The notes under the pieces are model-generated. The model worked only from the letters and a program-made list of their open reading frames with translations, did not search any database and was not told where the DNA came from. Below are positions 1-7,884 of a DNA stretch of 9,027 nt, piece by piece; position 1 is the stretch's first letter, and each line of letters starts with the position of its first letter. The position numbers and the translations under genes are program-made. Origin of the DNA: Pseudomonadota bacterium (GTDB taxonomy: Bacteria; Pseudomonadota; Gammaproteobacteria; Steroidobacterales; Woeseiaceae); assembly GCA_022567775.1 (NCBI GenBank), contig JADFGH010000071.1, positions 1-9,027 of the forward strand, in the 5' to 3' direction.

Positions 1-1
1 G

Positions 2-655
2 ATGCGTGAGACCTTCGGCAGATTCTCAATCGGCGGGCGTGCCAAGGGACAGTTGTGGAACTACGAGGAAACCCTGGCAGTCCCTGAGTACGATCACGAG
101 TACTGGGAGATCGGTGTCAACGCCCAGTATCGCTTCACGTCTACGTCACTGGTACGTCTCAGGGCTGAGTACAACACGCGGCGATTCGGCGACCGTCCCG
201 CGTATGAGCTTGACGGAACCCAACCGATCGGCAACCCCACGATTCGTTACGATTACATCGAGTATGGCATCGAGGCGCGCCAGCGAATCACGCGTGCCAT
301 GTGGTTTGGCGTCGCTTATGCGCGCACCGAAAGAGAAGACCGTCATGTCGGCTATAACAACTACTTCCGGGATAACTACGGTGCCCAGTTTCACCTGTCA
401 TTCGGGAACCGATTCGACCTCGACGCCACCGCTCTGTATCGTATTTACAACTACCAGAACGCATTCGCCTTCCACGAACCCGCCGCCGGACGAAAAACAC
501 TGGAGTCTGCCATCGGCACGGCCGCAGCAACATTCAGGATGACTGATACCTTAAGTCTGGTCGGCGAATACCGGTACCGCGATGTCGTGTCCAGCGACAC
601 ACGCATCGAGTATGCCCGCAGCCTGATACTGCTCAGCATTCGCTGGGTGCAATAA
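2..655 (+). CDS. Outer-membrane beta-barrel protein, C-terminal part (5' end outside window)
   Basis: The reading frame is open from the left edge to a TAA at 653-655 and gives 217 residues. The ATG at base 2 is probably an internal methionine: no signal peptide follows it, and the protein is already in barrel-like sequence. The chain is a run of amphipathic segments with alternating polar and hydrophobic or aromatic residues, separated by Asp/Asn/Gly-rich turns (for example around residues 35-60, 82-110, 127-150, 168-194 and 203-215). There are many Tyr, Arg and Trp residues and no long hydrophobic helix, which is typical of the last strands of an outer-membrane barrel. The chain ends Ile-Arg-Trp-Val-Gln rather than in the classical terminal Phe, although an aromatic sits two residues from the end. 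I do not recognise the specific family; a porin-like or exopolysaccharide-associated barrel is possible. It is followed by a 216-base gap and looks unrelated to the downstream repair and transport genes. Confidence 0.6.
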   Translation: MRETFGRFSIGGRAKGQLWNYEETLAVPEYDHEYWEIGVNAQYRFTSTSLVRLRAEYNTRRFGDRPAYELDGTQPIGNPTIRYDYIEYGIEARQRITRAMWFGVAYARTEREDRHVGYNNYFRDNYGAQFHLSFGNRFDLDATALYRIYNYQNAFAFHEPAAGRKTLESAIGTAAATFRMTDTLSLVGEYRYRDVVSSDTRIEYARSLILLSIRWVQ

Positions 656-658
656 TCC

Positions 659-687
659 CGGCCAAAACAAGGCCGCTTCGCGACCTT
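659..687 (+). terminator. Weak overlapping hairpins after the barrel gene, possible terminator
   Basis: Two mutually exclusive hairpins start three bases after the barrel stop codon. One pairs CGGCC (659-663) with GGCCG (671-675) around a 7-base A-rich loop. The other pairs 669-676 with 680-687 (8 positions, one mismatch, 3-base loop). Neither is followed by a T-tract, so this is not a canonical intrinsic terminator. It could stabilise the 3' end of the mRNA or be chance. Confidence 0.22.
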
Positions 688-760
688 GACGATCACTGAG
701 ACTGCTTCTCGAAATACCGCCGGGAAACCAGTTTATGGTGGCTCTCGTGCTCCCGTTCTT

Positions 761-769
761 TGCTAGACT
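761..769 (+). promoter_or_regulatory. Possible extended -10 promoter element for uvrD
   Basis: TGCTAGACT matches the extended -10 pattern TGn followed by a TAnnnT hexamer (764-769). I see no good -35 hexamer 16-18 bases upstream, so any sigma-70 promoter here would depend on the extended -10. A transcript starting about 7 bases downstream would carry the dyad at 783-853 in its leader. This is inference from short motifs only. Confidence 0.25.
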
Positions 770-782
770 GCGCCCCGGGACC

Positions 783-853
783 AAGGGTACCTCTATATGC
801 CTCTCGTGAGCCGCGTTGCGGCGCGGCGGTGACAGGTATATAGAGTTAACCTC
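783..853. repeat. Long imperfect inverted repeat (dyad) upstream of uvrD
   Basis: Bases 783-802 and 834-853 are reverse complements at 16 of 20 positions. The core is CTCTATAT (791-798) against ATATAGAG (838-845), and it extends inward through a G-T pair to a 12-position block. The 31-base interior holds a second, GC-rich hairpin: GCCGCG (810-815) with CGCGGC (822-827) and a 6-base loop. The whole structure ends 18 bases before the uvrD ATG. As RNA it would be a two-tier stem in the 5' leader; as DNA it could be an operator with two half-sites or a small palindromic repeat. No T-tract follows it, so it is not a simple terminator. The pairing is seen directly; any function is inferred. Confidence 0.5.
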
Positions 854-871
854 AACCACTGTTTGTCGCCG

Positions 872-3037
872 ATGGATGTCACACCCATACTCGAACCGCT
901 GAATGATGCTCAGCGACAAGCTGTTACTGCACCATACGAGCCCTTGCTCGTTATTGCCGGTGCTGGCAGCGGCAAGACCCGGGTGCTTGTGCACCGGGCC
1001 GCCTGGCTGATCGATGTCGAGGGTATCTCGCCGCAAAGCCTGTTGGCCGTCACCTTTACCAACAAGGCCGCCGCCGAAATGCGCGGGCGCGTCGAATCCT
1101 TGTTACAGATGCCCGTCAATCACCTCTGGATCGGCACATTTCACGGACTCGCCCACCGCTTGTTGCGCAGACATTGGCAGGACGCAGGACTGCCACAGAA
1201 TTTTCAGATCATCGATTCCGATGATCAGCTAAGAATCATCAAGCGCCTGCTCAAGGGCCTCGAACTCGATGACGACCGCTGGGTGCCGCGTAAGATCCAG
1301 TATTTCATTAATGCGCAAAAGGACGAAGGCCTGAGGCCGCAGCACCTCGATGACGAGGGCGACATTAATCGCCGTCAGTATATTTCTCTTTACCAAAGTT
1401 ACCAGGAAGCATGTGACCGCGGCGGCCTCGTTGATTTTGCCGAGTTGCTTTTGCGTGCCCATGAACTTTGGCGCGACCACCCCGAAATTTTGCGGCACTA
1501 TCAGAATCGCTTTCGGCATTTACTGGTCGACGAGTTTCAGGATACGAACGCGATCCAGTATGCGTGGCTGCGGCTTCTTGCCGGCAAGGATGGCATTCTA
1601 TTCGTCGTTGGTGACGACGATCAGTCGATTTATCGCTGGCGCGGCGCGCGCGTAGAGCACATCTATCAATTCCAGAAAGACTTTCCCAATGCGTCCGTGG
1701 TCAAGCTCGAACAGAACTACCGCTCTACCGCGACGATCCTGAATGCGGCCAACGCGGTTATTGCGAACAATAATTCCCGCATGGGCAAGAATCTGTGGAC
1801 CGAGGGCGCCGAAGGTGATCCGATTCGGCTCTACCGCGCCCACAACGAACGTGACGAAGCCGACTTTGTGGTTGGCCGGCTGCAAGACTGGAGCGATCAG
1901 GGAAATCTTCGCGCCGAGGCCGCAGTATTGTACCGTTCCAATGCACAGTCACGCGTGCTGGAAGAAAGCCTGATCAACGCAGGTCTGCCGTATCGCGTGT
2001 ACGGGGGCTTAAGATTTTTCGAGCGTGCCGAAATCAAGGACACGCTTGGCTACCTGCGATTGATATCAAACCGTGACGATGACTCCTCCTTCGAGCGCAT
2101 TGTTAATCGGCCCACCCGCGGTATCGGCGCCCGAACGGTAGAAACTATGCGCGCCTATACGCGTGCGAACGGTTGCTCAATGTGGCGGGCGGCCGGGGCA
2201 ATCGCCAGCGGCAACTTGGGTAGCAGAGCCGCGTCTTCTGTGGTCGCGTTTCTCGACCTGATCGAACGCATGGCCAGGGACACGTCGGGCCTTGACCTGC
2301 AGGAACAGGTTGACCATGTCATTCACGGCAGCGGTTTGATCGAATTTTTTCAGAAGGAAAAGGGCGAACGCGGCGAAACCAGGGTGGAGAACCTCGAAGA
2401 ACTGGTCAGTGCCGCCAAAAGTTTTAAAGTTGATCCCGCGGATGAAATGACGCCGCTGGATGCGTTCCTGTCGCATGCGGCGCTCGAGGCCGGCGAAGGT
2501 CAGGCGGATGCGTGGGAGGACTGCGTGCAACTGATGACGATGCATTCTGCGAAGGGACTCGAGTTTCCGCTGGTGTTCCTCTGCGGCATGGAGGACGGCT
2601 TGTTCCCGCATCAGCGCTCGCTGGCCGACAGCCAAGGCCTCGAGGAGGAACGCCGGCTTTGTTATGTAGGCATTACGCGCGCCAAGCGGACTCTGTACAT
2701 TACTTATGCAGAGCAACGGCGCCTGCATGGCATGGACAGTTTTTCACAGCCGTCGCGTTTTATCGCCGAGATTCCCGAGGCACTGGTGGAAGAAGTCCGG
2801 CCGCGTGTACAGGTCAGTCGTCCCATCAGCCCACGTTCGCGGGGCCGTTCTGCCAGCATGGCGCCCGGCGCCGAGCTGGGCGTACGCCTCGGCCAGCGAG
2901 TGCGGCACGGCAAATTCGGCGATGGCGTAATACTCAATTGCGAGGGGCAGGGGGCGCATGCACGAGTCGAGGTGAATTTTGAAACAGCTGGCACAAAATG
3001 GCTGGTGCTTGGTTATGCCAATCTCGATCTCATGTAA
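872..3037 (+). CDS. uvrD: DNA helicase II UvrD (superfamily 1A, 3'-5')
   Basis: ATP-dependent 3'-5' DNA helicase. It removes the UvrABC-incised oligonucleotide in nucleotide-excision repair, unwinds the nicked strand in methyl-directed mismatch repair, and clears RecA filaments. The 721-residue product matches the roughly 720 of the E. coli enzyme. Visible motifs in order: Q motif (L10-N11-D12-A13-Q14), Walker A GAGSGKT (30-36), motif Ia TFTNKAAAEM (61-70), Walker B/motif II DEFQD (220-224), motif III GDDDQSIYRWRG (247-258), motif IV QNYRS (281-285), motif V TMHSAKGLEF (556-565) and motif VI YVGITRAKR (598-606). The last 50 or so residues (GQRVRHGKFGDG at 674-685, then a KWL near 709-711) form the C-terminal Tudor-like domain of UvrD/PcrA, known to contact RNA polymerase. 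I chose the ATG at 872 because its product begins MDVT..L, colinear with E. coli MDVS..L; an in-frame TTG at 863 would add only three residues. No clear Shine-Dalgarno sequence precedes either start. Rep is unlikely because the C-terminal domain and the N-terminus match UvrD. Confidence 0.96.
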   Translation: MDVTPILEPLNDAQRQAVTAPYEPLLVIAGAGSGKTRVLVHRAAWLIDVEGISPQSLLAVTFTNKAAAEMRGRVESLLQMPVNHLWIGTFHGLAHRLLRRHWQDAGLPQNFQIIDSDDQLRIIKRLLKGLELDDDRWVPRKIQYFINAQKDEGLRPQHLDDEGDINRRQYISLYQSYQEACDRGGLVDFAELLLRAHELWRDHPEILRHYQNRFRHLLVDEFQDTNAIQYAWLRLLAGKDGILFVVGDDDQSIYRWRGARVEHIYQFQKDFPNASVVKLEQNYRSTATILNAANAVIANNNSRMGKNLWTEGAEGDPIRLYRAHNERDEADFVVGRLQDWSDQGNLRAEAAVLYRSNAQSRVLEESLINAGLPYRVYGGLRFFERAEIKDTLGYLRLISNRDDDSSFERIVNRPTRGIGARTVETMRAYTRANGCSMWRAAGAIASGNLGSRAASSVVAFLDLIERMARDTSGLDLQEQVDHVIHGSGLIEFFQKEKGERGETRVENLEELVSAAKSFKVDPADEMTPLDAFLSHAALEAGEGQADAWEDCVQLMTMHSAKGLEFPLVFLCGMEDGLFPHQRSLADSQGLEEERRLCYVGITRAKRTLYITYAEQRRLHGMDSFSQPSRFIAEIPEALVEEVRPRVQVSRPISPRSRGRSASMAPGAELGVRLGQRVRHGKFGDGVILNCEGQGAHARVEVNFETAGTKWLVLGYANLDLM

Positions 3038-3045
3038 CATACGCT

Positions 3046-3079
3046 GTGGTGCCTGCGCAGCAGGAATACTTTCTACCAC
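3046..3079 (+). other. Nested hairpin in the uvrD-trkA gap
   Basis: The 75-base gap holds an inner perfect hairpin, CCTGC (3052-3056) with GCAGG (3060-3064) and a 3-base loop. This is enclosed by a 5-bp outer pairing, GTGGT (3046-3050) with ACCAC (3075-3079). There is no T-tract directly after either stem, so an intrinsic terminator for uvrD is not well supported. It could be a processing or pausing site between uvrD and trkA. Confidence 0.25.
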
Positions 3080-3112
3080 GCAGGGCCCTGGGCAAAGAGC
3101 CGTGGACAAACA

Positions 3113-4489
3113 ATGAAAATATTAATTCTCGGCGCCGGCCAGGTCGGCTCTTCCGCGGCGTACCACCTGTCGCGTGAAGAGGCGAACGAGGTAACCGTGG
3201 TCGACAAGAGCGCCGAGGTTCTGCGTGAACTTCAGGACCGACTCGACATTCGCACCGTCGTGGGACATGCAGCTTATCCGGATGTGCTCGAGCGCGCGGG
3301 CGCCGGCGATGCGGACATCATCGTCGCGCTGACCGACGCCGATGAATCCAACATGGTCGCCTGCCAGGTTGCCTATACACTTTTCAAAACGCCTACCAAA
3401 ATCGCACGTATCCGTTCGGCCGAGTACATGAACGCACGGAAGCTCTTCACGCAGGAAGCGATCCCGGTCGATGTGCGAATCAGCCCGGAGCAGCTTGTCT
3501 GCGAATATATCGAACAGCTGATCCTGTACCCCGGCGCATTGCAAGTCCTCGATTTCGCGAACGGCCGTGTCCGCCTGATCGGAGCACGGGCGGATCGTGG
3601 CGGGCTGCTGATCGACCAGAAGATTTCGACACTGAAAGAGCACATTCCGAATACCGAGGGCCGCATTGCCGCTATTTATCGCGACGGCAAGTCCATGCAA
3701 CCGGACGGCGACACGGTAATTCGTGAAGGCGACGAGGTGTTCTTTGTCGTCGCGCGACAGGACGTGCGGGTTTTTATGAGTGAAATGCGCAAGCTGGATG
3801 ATCCCGTAAGGCGGGTCGTCATTGCCGGCGGCGGCAATATCGGTGTACGGCTTGCTCTTGCGCTGGAACATACAAACCAGGTCAAGATCATCGAGCGCGA
3901 CCCCAAGAGAGCCCGCGTGATTTCCGAGCAGCTTAACAAAGCCATTGTGCTGGTTGGCGATGCCGCGGACGAGGAATTGTTGCTTGAAGAGAACATCGAC
4001 AACGTCGATGTCTTCTGTGCGCTGACCAACGCGGAAGAAGCCAACATATTGTCAGCCATGCTTGCCAAACGCCTCGGGGCACGCAAGGTCATGGCATTGA
4101 TCAACAGGCCTTCATATGCGGAGCTCATCGAATCCAGCCCCATCGACATCGCGATTTCGCCGCAGCAAATAACCATCGGGTCCTTGCTGGCGCATGTCCG
4201 GCGAGGTGACGTTGTCAAGGTTCACTCTCTGCGCCGCGGCGCCGCAGAAGCCATCGAAGCGGTTGCGCACGGCGAAGCGGAGGAATCGCAGGTTGTCGGC
4301 AGAAAAATCGAAGAAATCGAGTTGCCTCGCGGTACCAACATCATCACAATCGTCCGCGGTGATCAGGTCATCATCGCGCATCACGATACCGTTATTCAGA
4401 CCGATGACCATGTGATTCTCTTCATGACCGACCGGCGCAAGATCGACAGGCTCGAAAACCTCTTTCAGGTTGGCGTGTCATTTATTTGA
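3113..4489 (+). CDS. trkA: Trk potassium uptake system, NAD-binding subunit TrkA
   Basis: Peripheral cytoplasmic subunit that gates the TrkH potassium channel in response to nucleotide (NAD(H), and ATP/ADP in studied homologues). At 458 residues it has the usual length of the gammaproteobacterial protein, with two tandem RCK units. The first Rossmann fold has G7-A-G-Q-V-G12 followed by the acidic D31 at the end of the second strand. The second has G239-G-G-N-I-G244 and E261. Conserved family stretches are MVACQVAY in the first unit, SAMLAKR in the second, and LRRGAAEAIEAVAHG in the second RCK_C domain. Each Rossmann domain is followed by an RCK_C (TrkA_C) domain. The ATG at 3113 gives MKILILGAGQVG, colinear with known TrkA starts; a modest TGGA lies 6 bases upstream. 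It follows uvrD by 75 bases, and trkH follows after 30 bases, so trkA and trkH are almost certainly cotranscribed. The frame is intact. Confidence 0.96.
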   Translation: MKILILGAGQVGSSAAYHLSREEANEVTVVDKSAEVLRELQDRLDIRTVVGHAAYPDVLERAGAGDADIIVALTDADESNMVACQVAYTLFKTPTKIARIRSAEYMNARKLFTQEAIPVDVRISPEQLVCEYIEQLILYPGALQVLDFANGRVRLIGARADRGGLLIDQKISTLKEHIPNTEGRIAAIYRDGKSMQPDGDTVIREGDEVFFVVARQDVRVFMSEMRKLDDPVRRVVIAGGGNIGVRLALALEHTNQVKIIERDPKRARVISEQLNKAIVLVGDAADEELLLEENIDNVDVFCALTNAEEANILSAMLAKRLGARKVMALINRPSYAELIESSPIDIAISPQQITIGSLLAHVRRGDVVKVHSLRRGAAEAIEAVAHGEAEESQVVGRKIEEIELPRGTNIITIVRGDQVIIAHHDTVIQTDDHVILFMTDRRKIDRLENLFQVGVSFI

Positions 4490-4519
4490 GACGGCCCAAC
4501 TGAAAATACGAAAGGGAAA

Positions 4520-5971
4520 ATGAACCGCTTAGTCGTGCAACGCATCCTGGGTCTCTTGCTGATGATGTTCAGCATTTCGATGGTGCCACCGGTGATCGTC
4601 GACCTGATTTACCAAGAACAATTGTGGATGCCTTTTGTTGACAGCTTCGGTCTGACGCTCTTCACCGGGCTTCTTTTGTGGTACCCAGTGCGCGATTCTC
4701 AAAAGGATCTTCGACTTCGTGACGGATTCCTGGTAGTTGCGTTATTCTGGGCGGGGCTGGGTATGGCCGGGGCGTTACCACTTTACCTCGCTGACACCCC
4801 TGTGATGTCGTTTACCGACGCCGTTTTCGAGTCGGTCTCCGGTCTGACGACGACCGGGGCAACCGTGCTGAGCGACCTGGACACCTTGCCAAAAGCGATT
4901 CTCTATTATCGGCAGCAGATGCAGTGGCTGGGTGGCATGGGCATCATCGTCCTTGCTGTCGCCGTATTACCAATGCTCGGCGTCGGTGGCATGCAGTTGT
5001 TGCGCGCCGAGACGCCGGGGCCGGTTAAAGACTCGAAACTCACACCACGAATCGCCGAGACGGCCAAATCACTCTGGTACGTTTATGTCGCGTTCACTCT
5101 ACTGTGCCTGTTCGGCTACCTGTTTGCCGGGATGAGTTTATTCGACGCGTTGTGCCATGCATTTTCGACGGTTGCGATCGGTGGATTTTCGACGCATGAC
5201 CTCAGTATCGGATATTTCGACAGTCCGGCTATCGACATGGTCGCAATTGTCTTCATGTTCCTTGCCGGAATTAATTTCTCGCTGCACTTTTTTGCCTGGC
5301 GGAACTTGTCGATCAGACATTACGCACAAGATCCGGAGTTCAAAGCCTACGGATTCATGTTGCTGATACTGTCGGCGATCGTCATCGGAACGCTGTCTAT
5401 TCTCGGAACCTATACGAATGCCAACGACAGCTTCATCAACGGTCTGTTTCAGGCCGTATCCATTGCGACCACAACCGGGTTCACGACTGCCAACTATGCG
5501 GCCTGGCCAGGTGCGCTGCCAGTGCTGCTGATACTCGCCAGTTTTGTCGGCGGCTCGGCGGGGTCCACCGCGGGCGGGATCAAGGTAATCCGCTGCCTGC
5601 TGATCGCGAAGCAGGGCCTTCGTGAAATCATTCGGCTGATTCACCCGAACGCAGAAATACCGGTGAAGCTCGGGCGCAACGCCGTTCCCTTCCGCATCGT
5701 CGATGCCGTCTGGGGCTTTTTCTCTGTCTATATCGTTGTCTTCGGCTTCATGTTGCTTGCGATGATGGCAACAGGGCTCGACCAGGTAACGGCGTTCTCC
5801 GCGGTTGCCGCTACGCTCAACAATCTTGGTCCGGGACTGGGCGAGGTGGCAGCGGGATTTATGACACTCGGTGACACCGCAAAGTGGATTGCAATTTTCG
5901 GGATGTTGCTCGGCCGCCTGGAGATTTTCACACTCCTGGTACTGATTACCCCCACGTTCTGGCGCGGCTGA
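4520..5971 (+). CDS. trkH: Trk potassium uptake system, channel subunit TrkH
   Basis: Integral inner-membrane K+ channel/transporter subunit of the SKT (superfamily of K+ transporters) class, which takes up K+ with TrkA bound below. At 483 residues it equals the E. coli TrkH length as I recall it. Four pore loops are readable: TTTGAT at 110-115, VAIGGF at 218-223, TTTGFTT at 317-323 and NNLGPGLG at 434-441. The conserved glycine of each forms the selectivity filter. The stretch GGSAGSTAGG (344-353) matches the intramembrane gating loop between pore regions three and four. Hydrophobic helices surround each loop, and the protein ends TPTFWRG, as expected for the family. A purine-rich AAAGGG lies just before the ATG, with a rather short spacer. 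The gene lies 30 bases after trkA and 12 bases before dctQ. TrkG is a close paralogue in some enterics; the generic TrkH call is safer. Confidence 0.95.
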   Translation: MNRLVVQRILGLLLMMFSISMVPPVIVDLIYQEQLWMPFVDSFGLTLFTGLLLWYPVRDSQKDLRLRDGFLVVALFWAGLGMAGALPLYLADTPVMSFTDAVFESVSGLTTTGATVLSDLDTLPKAILYYRQQMQWLGGMGIIVLAVAVLPMLGVGGMQLLRAETPGPVKDSKLTPRIAETAKSLWYVYVAFTLLCLFGYLFAGMSLFDALCHAFSTVAIGGFSTHDLSIGYFDSPAIDMVAIVFMFLAGINFSLHFFAWRNLSIRHYAQDPEFKAYGFMLLILSAIVIGTLSILGTYTNANDSFINGLFQAVSIATTTGFTTANYAAWPGALPVLLILASFVGGSAGSTAGGIKVIRCLLIAKQGLREIIRLIHPNAEIPVKLGRNAVPFRIVDAVWGFFSVYIVVFGFMLLAMMATGLDQVTAFSAVAATLNNLGPGLGEVAAGFMTLGDTAKWIAIFGMLLGRLEIFTLLVLITPTFWRG

Positions 5972-5983
5972 TTACCCGGACGA

Positions 5984-6499
5984 ATGAGCAACACGAGTAG
6001 CGACTTCGGCGCTTGCATAGATCGCATCAGCGTGGCTACCGGCCGTGCCGCTTCCTGGTTGACGTTGGCAATGGTGGTGGTGACCTTTGTCATCGTCATC
6101 ATGCGGTATGTTTTCGATGTTGGCCTGATATGGCTGCAGGAATCGCTGACCTGGATGCATGCCGTCGTCTTCATGGTCGGTGCTGCCTATACCATGCAGC
6201 AAGATCAACATGTTCGCGTTGATATTTTTTATCGGGACATGAGCGACCGGCGACGCGCCTGGGTAAACTTGCTGGGCGTCACGTTTTTTGTTTTCCCGAT
6301 GTGTGCGTTTTTTATCTGGGCCGCCTGGGACTATGTTGCCGCGTCCTGGTCGATCGGTGAAGTGTCACGTAATGCCGGCGGACTACCCTTTCCGTTTGTC
6401 CCCCTCCTGAAAAGCGTGTTGATGGTCATGCCGCTTGCCGTGGCGCTGCAGGGAGTGTCCTGGCTATTGCGGTCCGTGTCCGACATCAGGGGAAGCTGA
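5984..6499 (+). CDS. dctQ: TRAP transporter small membrane subunit (DctQ family)
   Basis: Small integral membrane subunit of a tripartite ATP-independent periplasmic (TRAP) transporter; it pairs with the large subunit DctM in the inner membrane and helps dock the loaded binding protein. The 171 residues contain four predicted membrane helices (about 23-42, 55-71, 96-117 and 143-163), the usual DctQ topology. Family features are the W50-L-Q-E53 motif before helix 2 and H76-V-R-V-D80 after it, plus a GLPFPFVPLLKS stretch (133-144) leading into helix 4. This pattern resembles the branch often labelled mannitol/chloroaromatic or 2-oxoacid type (FcbT2/TakQ-like); that sub-assignment is from memory. 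The start lies 12 bases after the trkH stop with only a weak CGGA upstream. The dctM ATG begins 2 bases after its own stop, so translation of Q and M is probably coupled. Confidence 0.88.
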   Translation: MSNTSSDFGACIDRISVATGRAASWLTLAMVVVTFVIVIMRYVFDVGLIWLQESLTWMHAVVFMVGAAYTMQQDQHVRVDIFYRDMSDRRRAWVNLLGVTFFVFPMCAFFIWAAWDYVAASWSIGEVSRNAGGLPFPFVPLLKSVLMVMPLAVALQGVSWLLRSVSDIRGS

Positions 6500-6501
6500 C
6501 G

Positions 6502-7875
6502 ATGGAGTGGGTCGCGCTACCGCTTTTCCTGTCTGTTATCGTGGTGCTGCTGGCCGGTTTCCCGGTTGCTTTTTCGCTGGGTGGCACCGCCCTGATATTC
6601 GCCTTCATTGGCGTTTTGACCGGCAGCTTTGAACCCGCATTCTTGTCAGCTCTGCCAAGCCGCATTTTCGGCATCATGAGCAATGAAACCCTGGTCGCCG
6701 TGCCCCTGTTTGTCTTCATGGGTATTACCCTCGAACGCGCCCGCATTGCGGAGGACTTGCTTGAGACGCTGAGCGCTTTATTCGGGGCATTGCGCGGCGG
6801 CCTGGGAATTTCCGTCATGCTTGTCGGCATGTTGCTTGCTGCAAGCACCGGCATTGTCGGTGCAACCGTCGTGACGATGGGTCTGTTATCGCTGCCAACA
6901 ATGCTCAAGCGTGGTTACGCGCCGGAGATAGCGACTGGCACCATCTGCGCGGCGGGCACGCTTGGGCAGATCATTCCCCCGTCAATCATTCTCGTCATGC
7001 TCGGTGATGTAATGTCATCCGCTTACCAGCAGGCGCAGCTTTCGCAGGGCAAATTTTCACTCGATACTGTTTCGGTCGGCGACCTGTTCGCGGGGGCTGT
7101 GGTCCCGGGCCTGTTGCTGGTTGGTCTCTACGTGCTTTGGCTGGTCTTTACGGCGATTGTGAAGCCCGATTCGATGCCCCCACATGTTGCATCCGAAGAT
7201 GACGAGGTTTCGGCTGGCAGAATTCTCAAGGCGCTGGCGCCGCCACTATTACTTATCTTCGCCGTGCTTGGATCGATCCTTGGTGGCTTCGCAACCCCGA
7301 CCGAAGCGGCTGGCGTTGGCGCAACGGGTGCCATGCTGATGGCGTTGCAGCGACGCACGCTATCGTTGGAGCGATTGCGGGAAATCATGCGCGGCACTTT
7401 GCGTATCAGCAGCATGGTATTCATGATTCTGATCGGTGCTTCGGTATTTTCGCTCGTGTTTCGCGGTTACGGTGGCGACGACGGGGTACGCGCGGTTCTC
7501 GATGCGCTTCCCGGCGGTGTCTTTGCCGCGGTAGCGGTAGTAATGCTGGTGATGTTTTTGCTGGGCTTTGTACTCGACTTTATCGAGATTACATTTGTTG
7601 TCGTACCGATCGTCGGCCCGGTTTTGCTTTCGATGGGATTGGATCCTGTGTGGCTCGGCATCATGATCGCCATCAACCTGCAGACATCTTTTCTGACGCC
7701 GCCCTTCGGCTTTGCTTTGTTTTATTTGCGCGGCGTTGCCCCACCGGAGGTCACAACCGGGCAAATCTATCGCGGCGTCATGCCGTTCGTTGGCATACAG
7801 ATTTTCACGCTGCTGATTCTCGCTGCTTTTCCCGACCTTGTTACCTGGTTACCCGACAAGCTGTATGGCCCGTAA
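6502..7875 (+). CDS. dctM: TRAP transporter large membrane subunit (DctM family)
   Basis: Large subunit that carries out ion-coupled (usually Na+) transport of the substrate across the inner membrane. The 457 residues have about a dozen hydrophobic segments. Conserved DctM stretches are VAVPLFVFMG (65-74), GATVVTMGLLSLP (120-132), GQIIPPS (155-161), GGFATPTEAAGVG (261-273) and NLQTSFLTPPFG (392-403), the last typical of the ion/substrate-binding repeats of the IT superfamily. A polar insert around 172-192, between the IIPPS helix and SVGDLFAGA, makes it longer than the classical C4-dicarboxylate DctM of roughly 425 residues. It fits the longer FcbT3/TakM-like branch. A good Shine-Dalgarno AGGGGA (6488-6493) sits 8 bases before the ATG, inside the end of dctQ. 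It is followed at once by the palindrome at 7885-7948 and then the convergent binding-protein gene, its presumed partner. Confidence 0.92.
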   Translation: MEWVALPLFLSVIVVLLAGFPVAFSLGGTALIFAFIGVLTGSFEPAFLSALPSRIFGIMSNETLVAVPLFVFMGITLERARIAEDLLETLSALFGALRGGLGISVMLVGMLLAASTGIVGATVVTMGLLSLPTMLKRGYAPEIATGTICAAGTLGQIIPPSIILVMLGDVMSSAYQQAQLSQGKFSLDTVSVGDLFAGAVVPGLLLVGLYVLWLVFTAIVKPDSMPPHVASEDDEVSAGRILKALAPPLLLIFAVLGSILGGFATPTEAAGVGATGAMLMALQRRTLSLERLREIMRGTLRISSMVFMILIGASVFSLVFRGYGGDDGVRAVLDALPGGVFAAVAVVMLVMFLLGFVLDFIEITFVVVPIVGPVLLSMGLDPVWLGIMIAINLQTSFLTPPFGFALFYLRGVAPPEVTTGQIYRGVMPFVGIQIFTLLILAAFPDLVTWLPDKLYGP

Positions 7876-7884
7876 TTTACGGCT

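Noticed and set aside
6..542. 178-residue second frame overlapping the barrel gene on the same strand
   Set aside because: Its Ser/Thr/Arg/Pro-rich translation is typical of an out-of-frame reading of a coding region. The 2-655 frame has clear beta-barrel periodicity.
830..850. Possible LexA (SOS) box in ACAGGTATATAGAG before uvrD
   Set aside because: The CTGT-N8-ACAG spacing is absent; only one ACAG half is present. The AT-rich core is better explained by the 783-853 dyad.
863..871. TTG start at 863 for uvrD, adding three residues
   Set aside because: The ATG at 872 gives an N-terminus colinear with E. coli UvrD (MDV then a conserved LND.Q motif). The extra residues match nothing in the family, and the TTG has no Shine-Dalgarno support.
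551..1036. 161-residue minus-strand frame spanning the barrel end, the gap and the uvrD start
   Set aside because: It overlaps two supported plus-strand genes and the dyad, and the translation has no recognisable motif. Treated as chance.
2177..2728. 183-residue open frame antisense to uvrD
   Set aside because: It overlaps conserved UvrD helicase motifs on the other strand, has low-complexity Arg/His-rich composition and no family features.
3122..3871. 249-residue open frame antisense to trkA
   Set aside because: It lies wholly within trkA, which is strongly identified. The translation shows no recognisable domain and looks like a reading-frame shadow.
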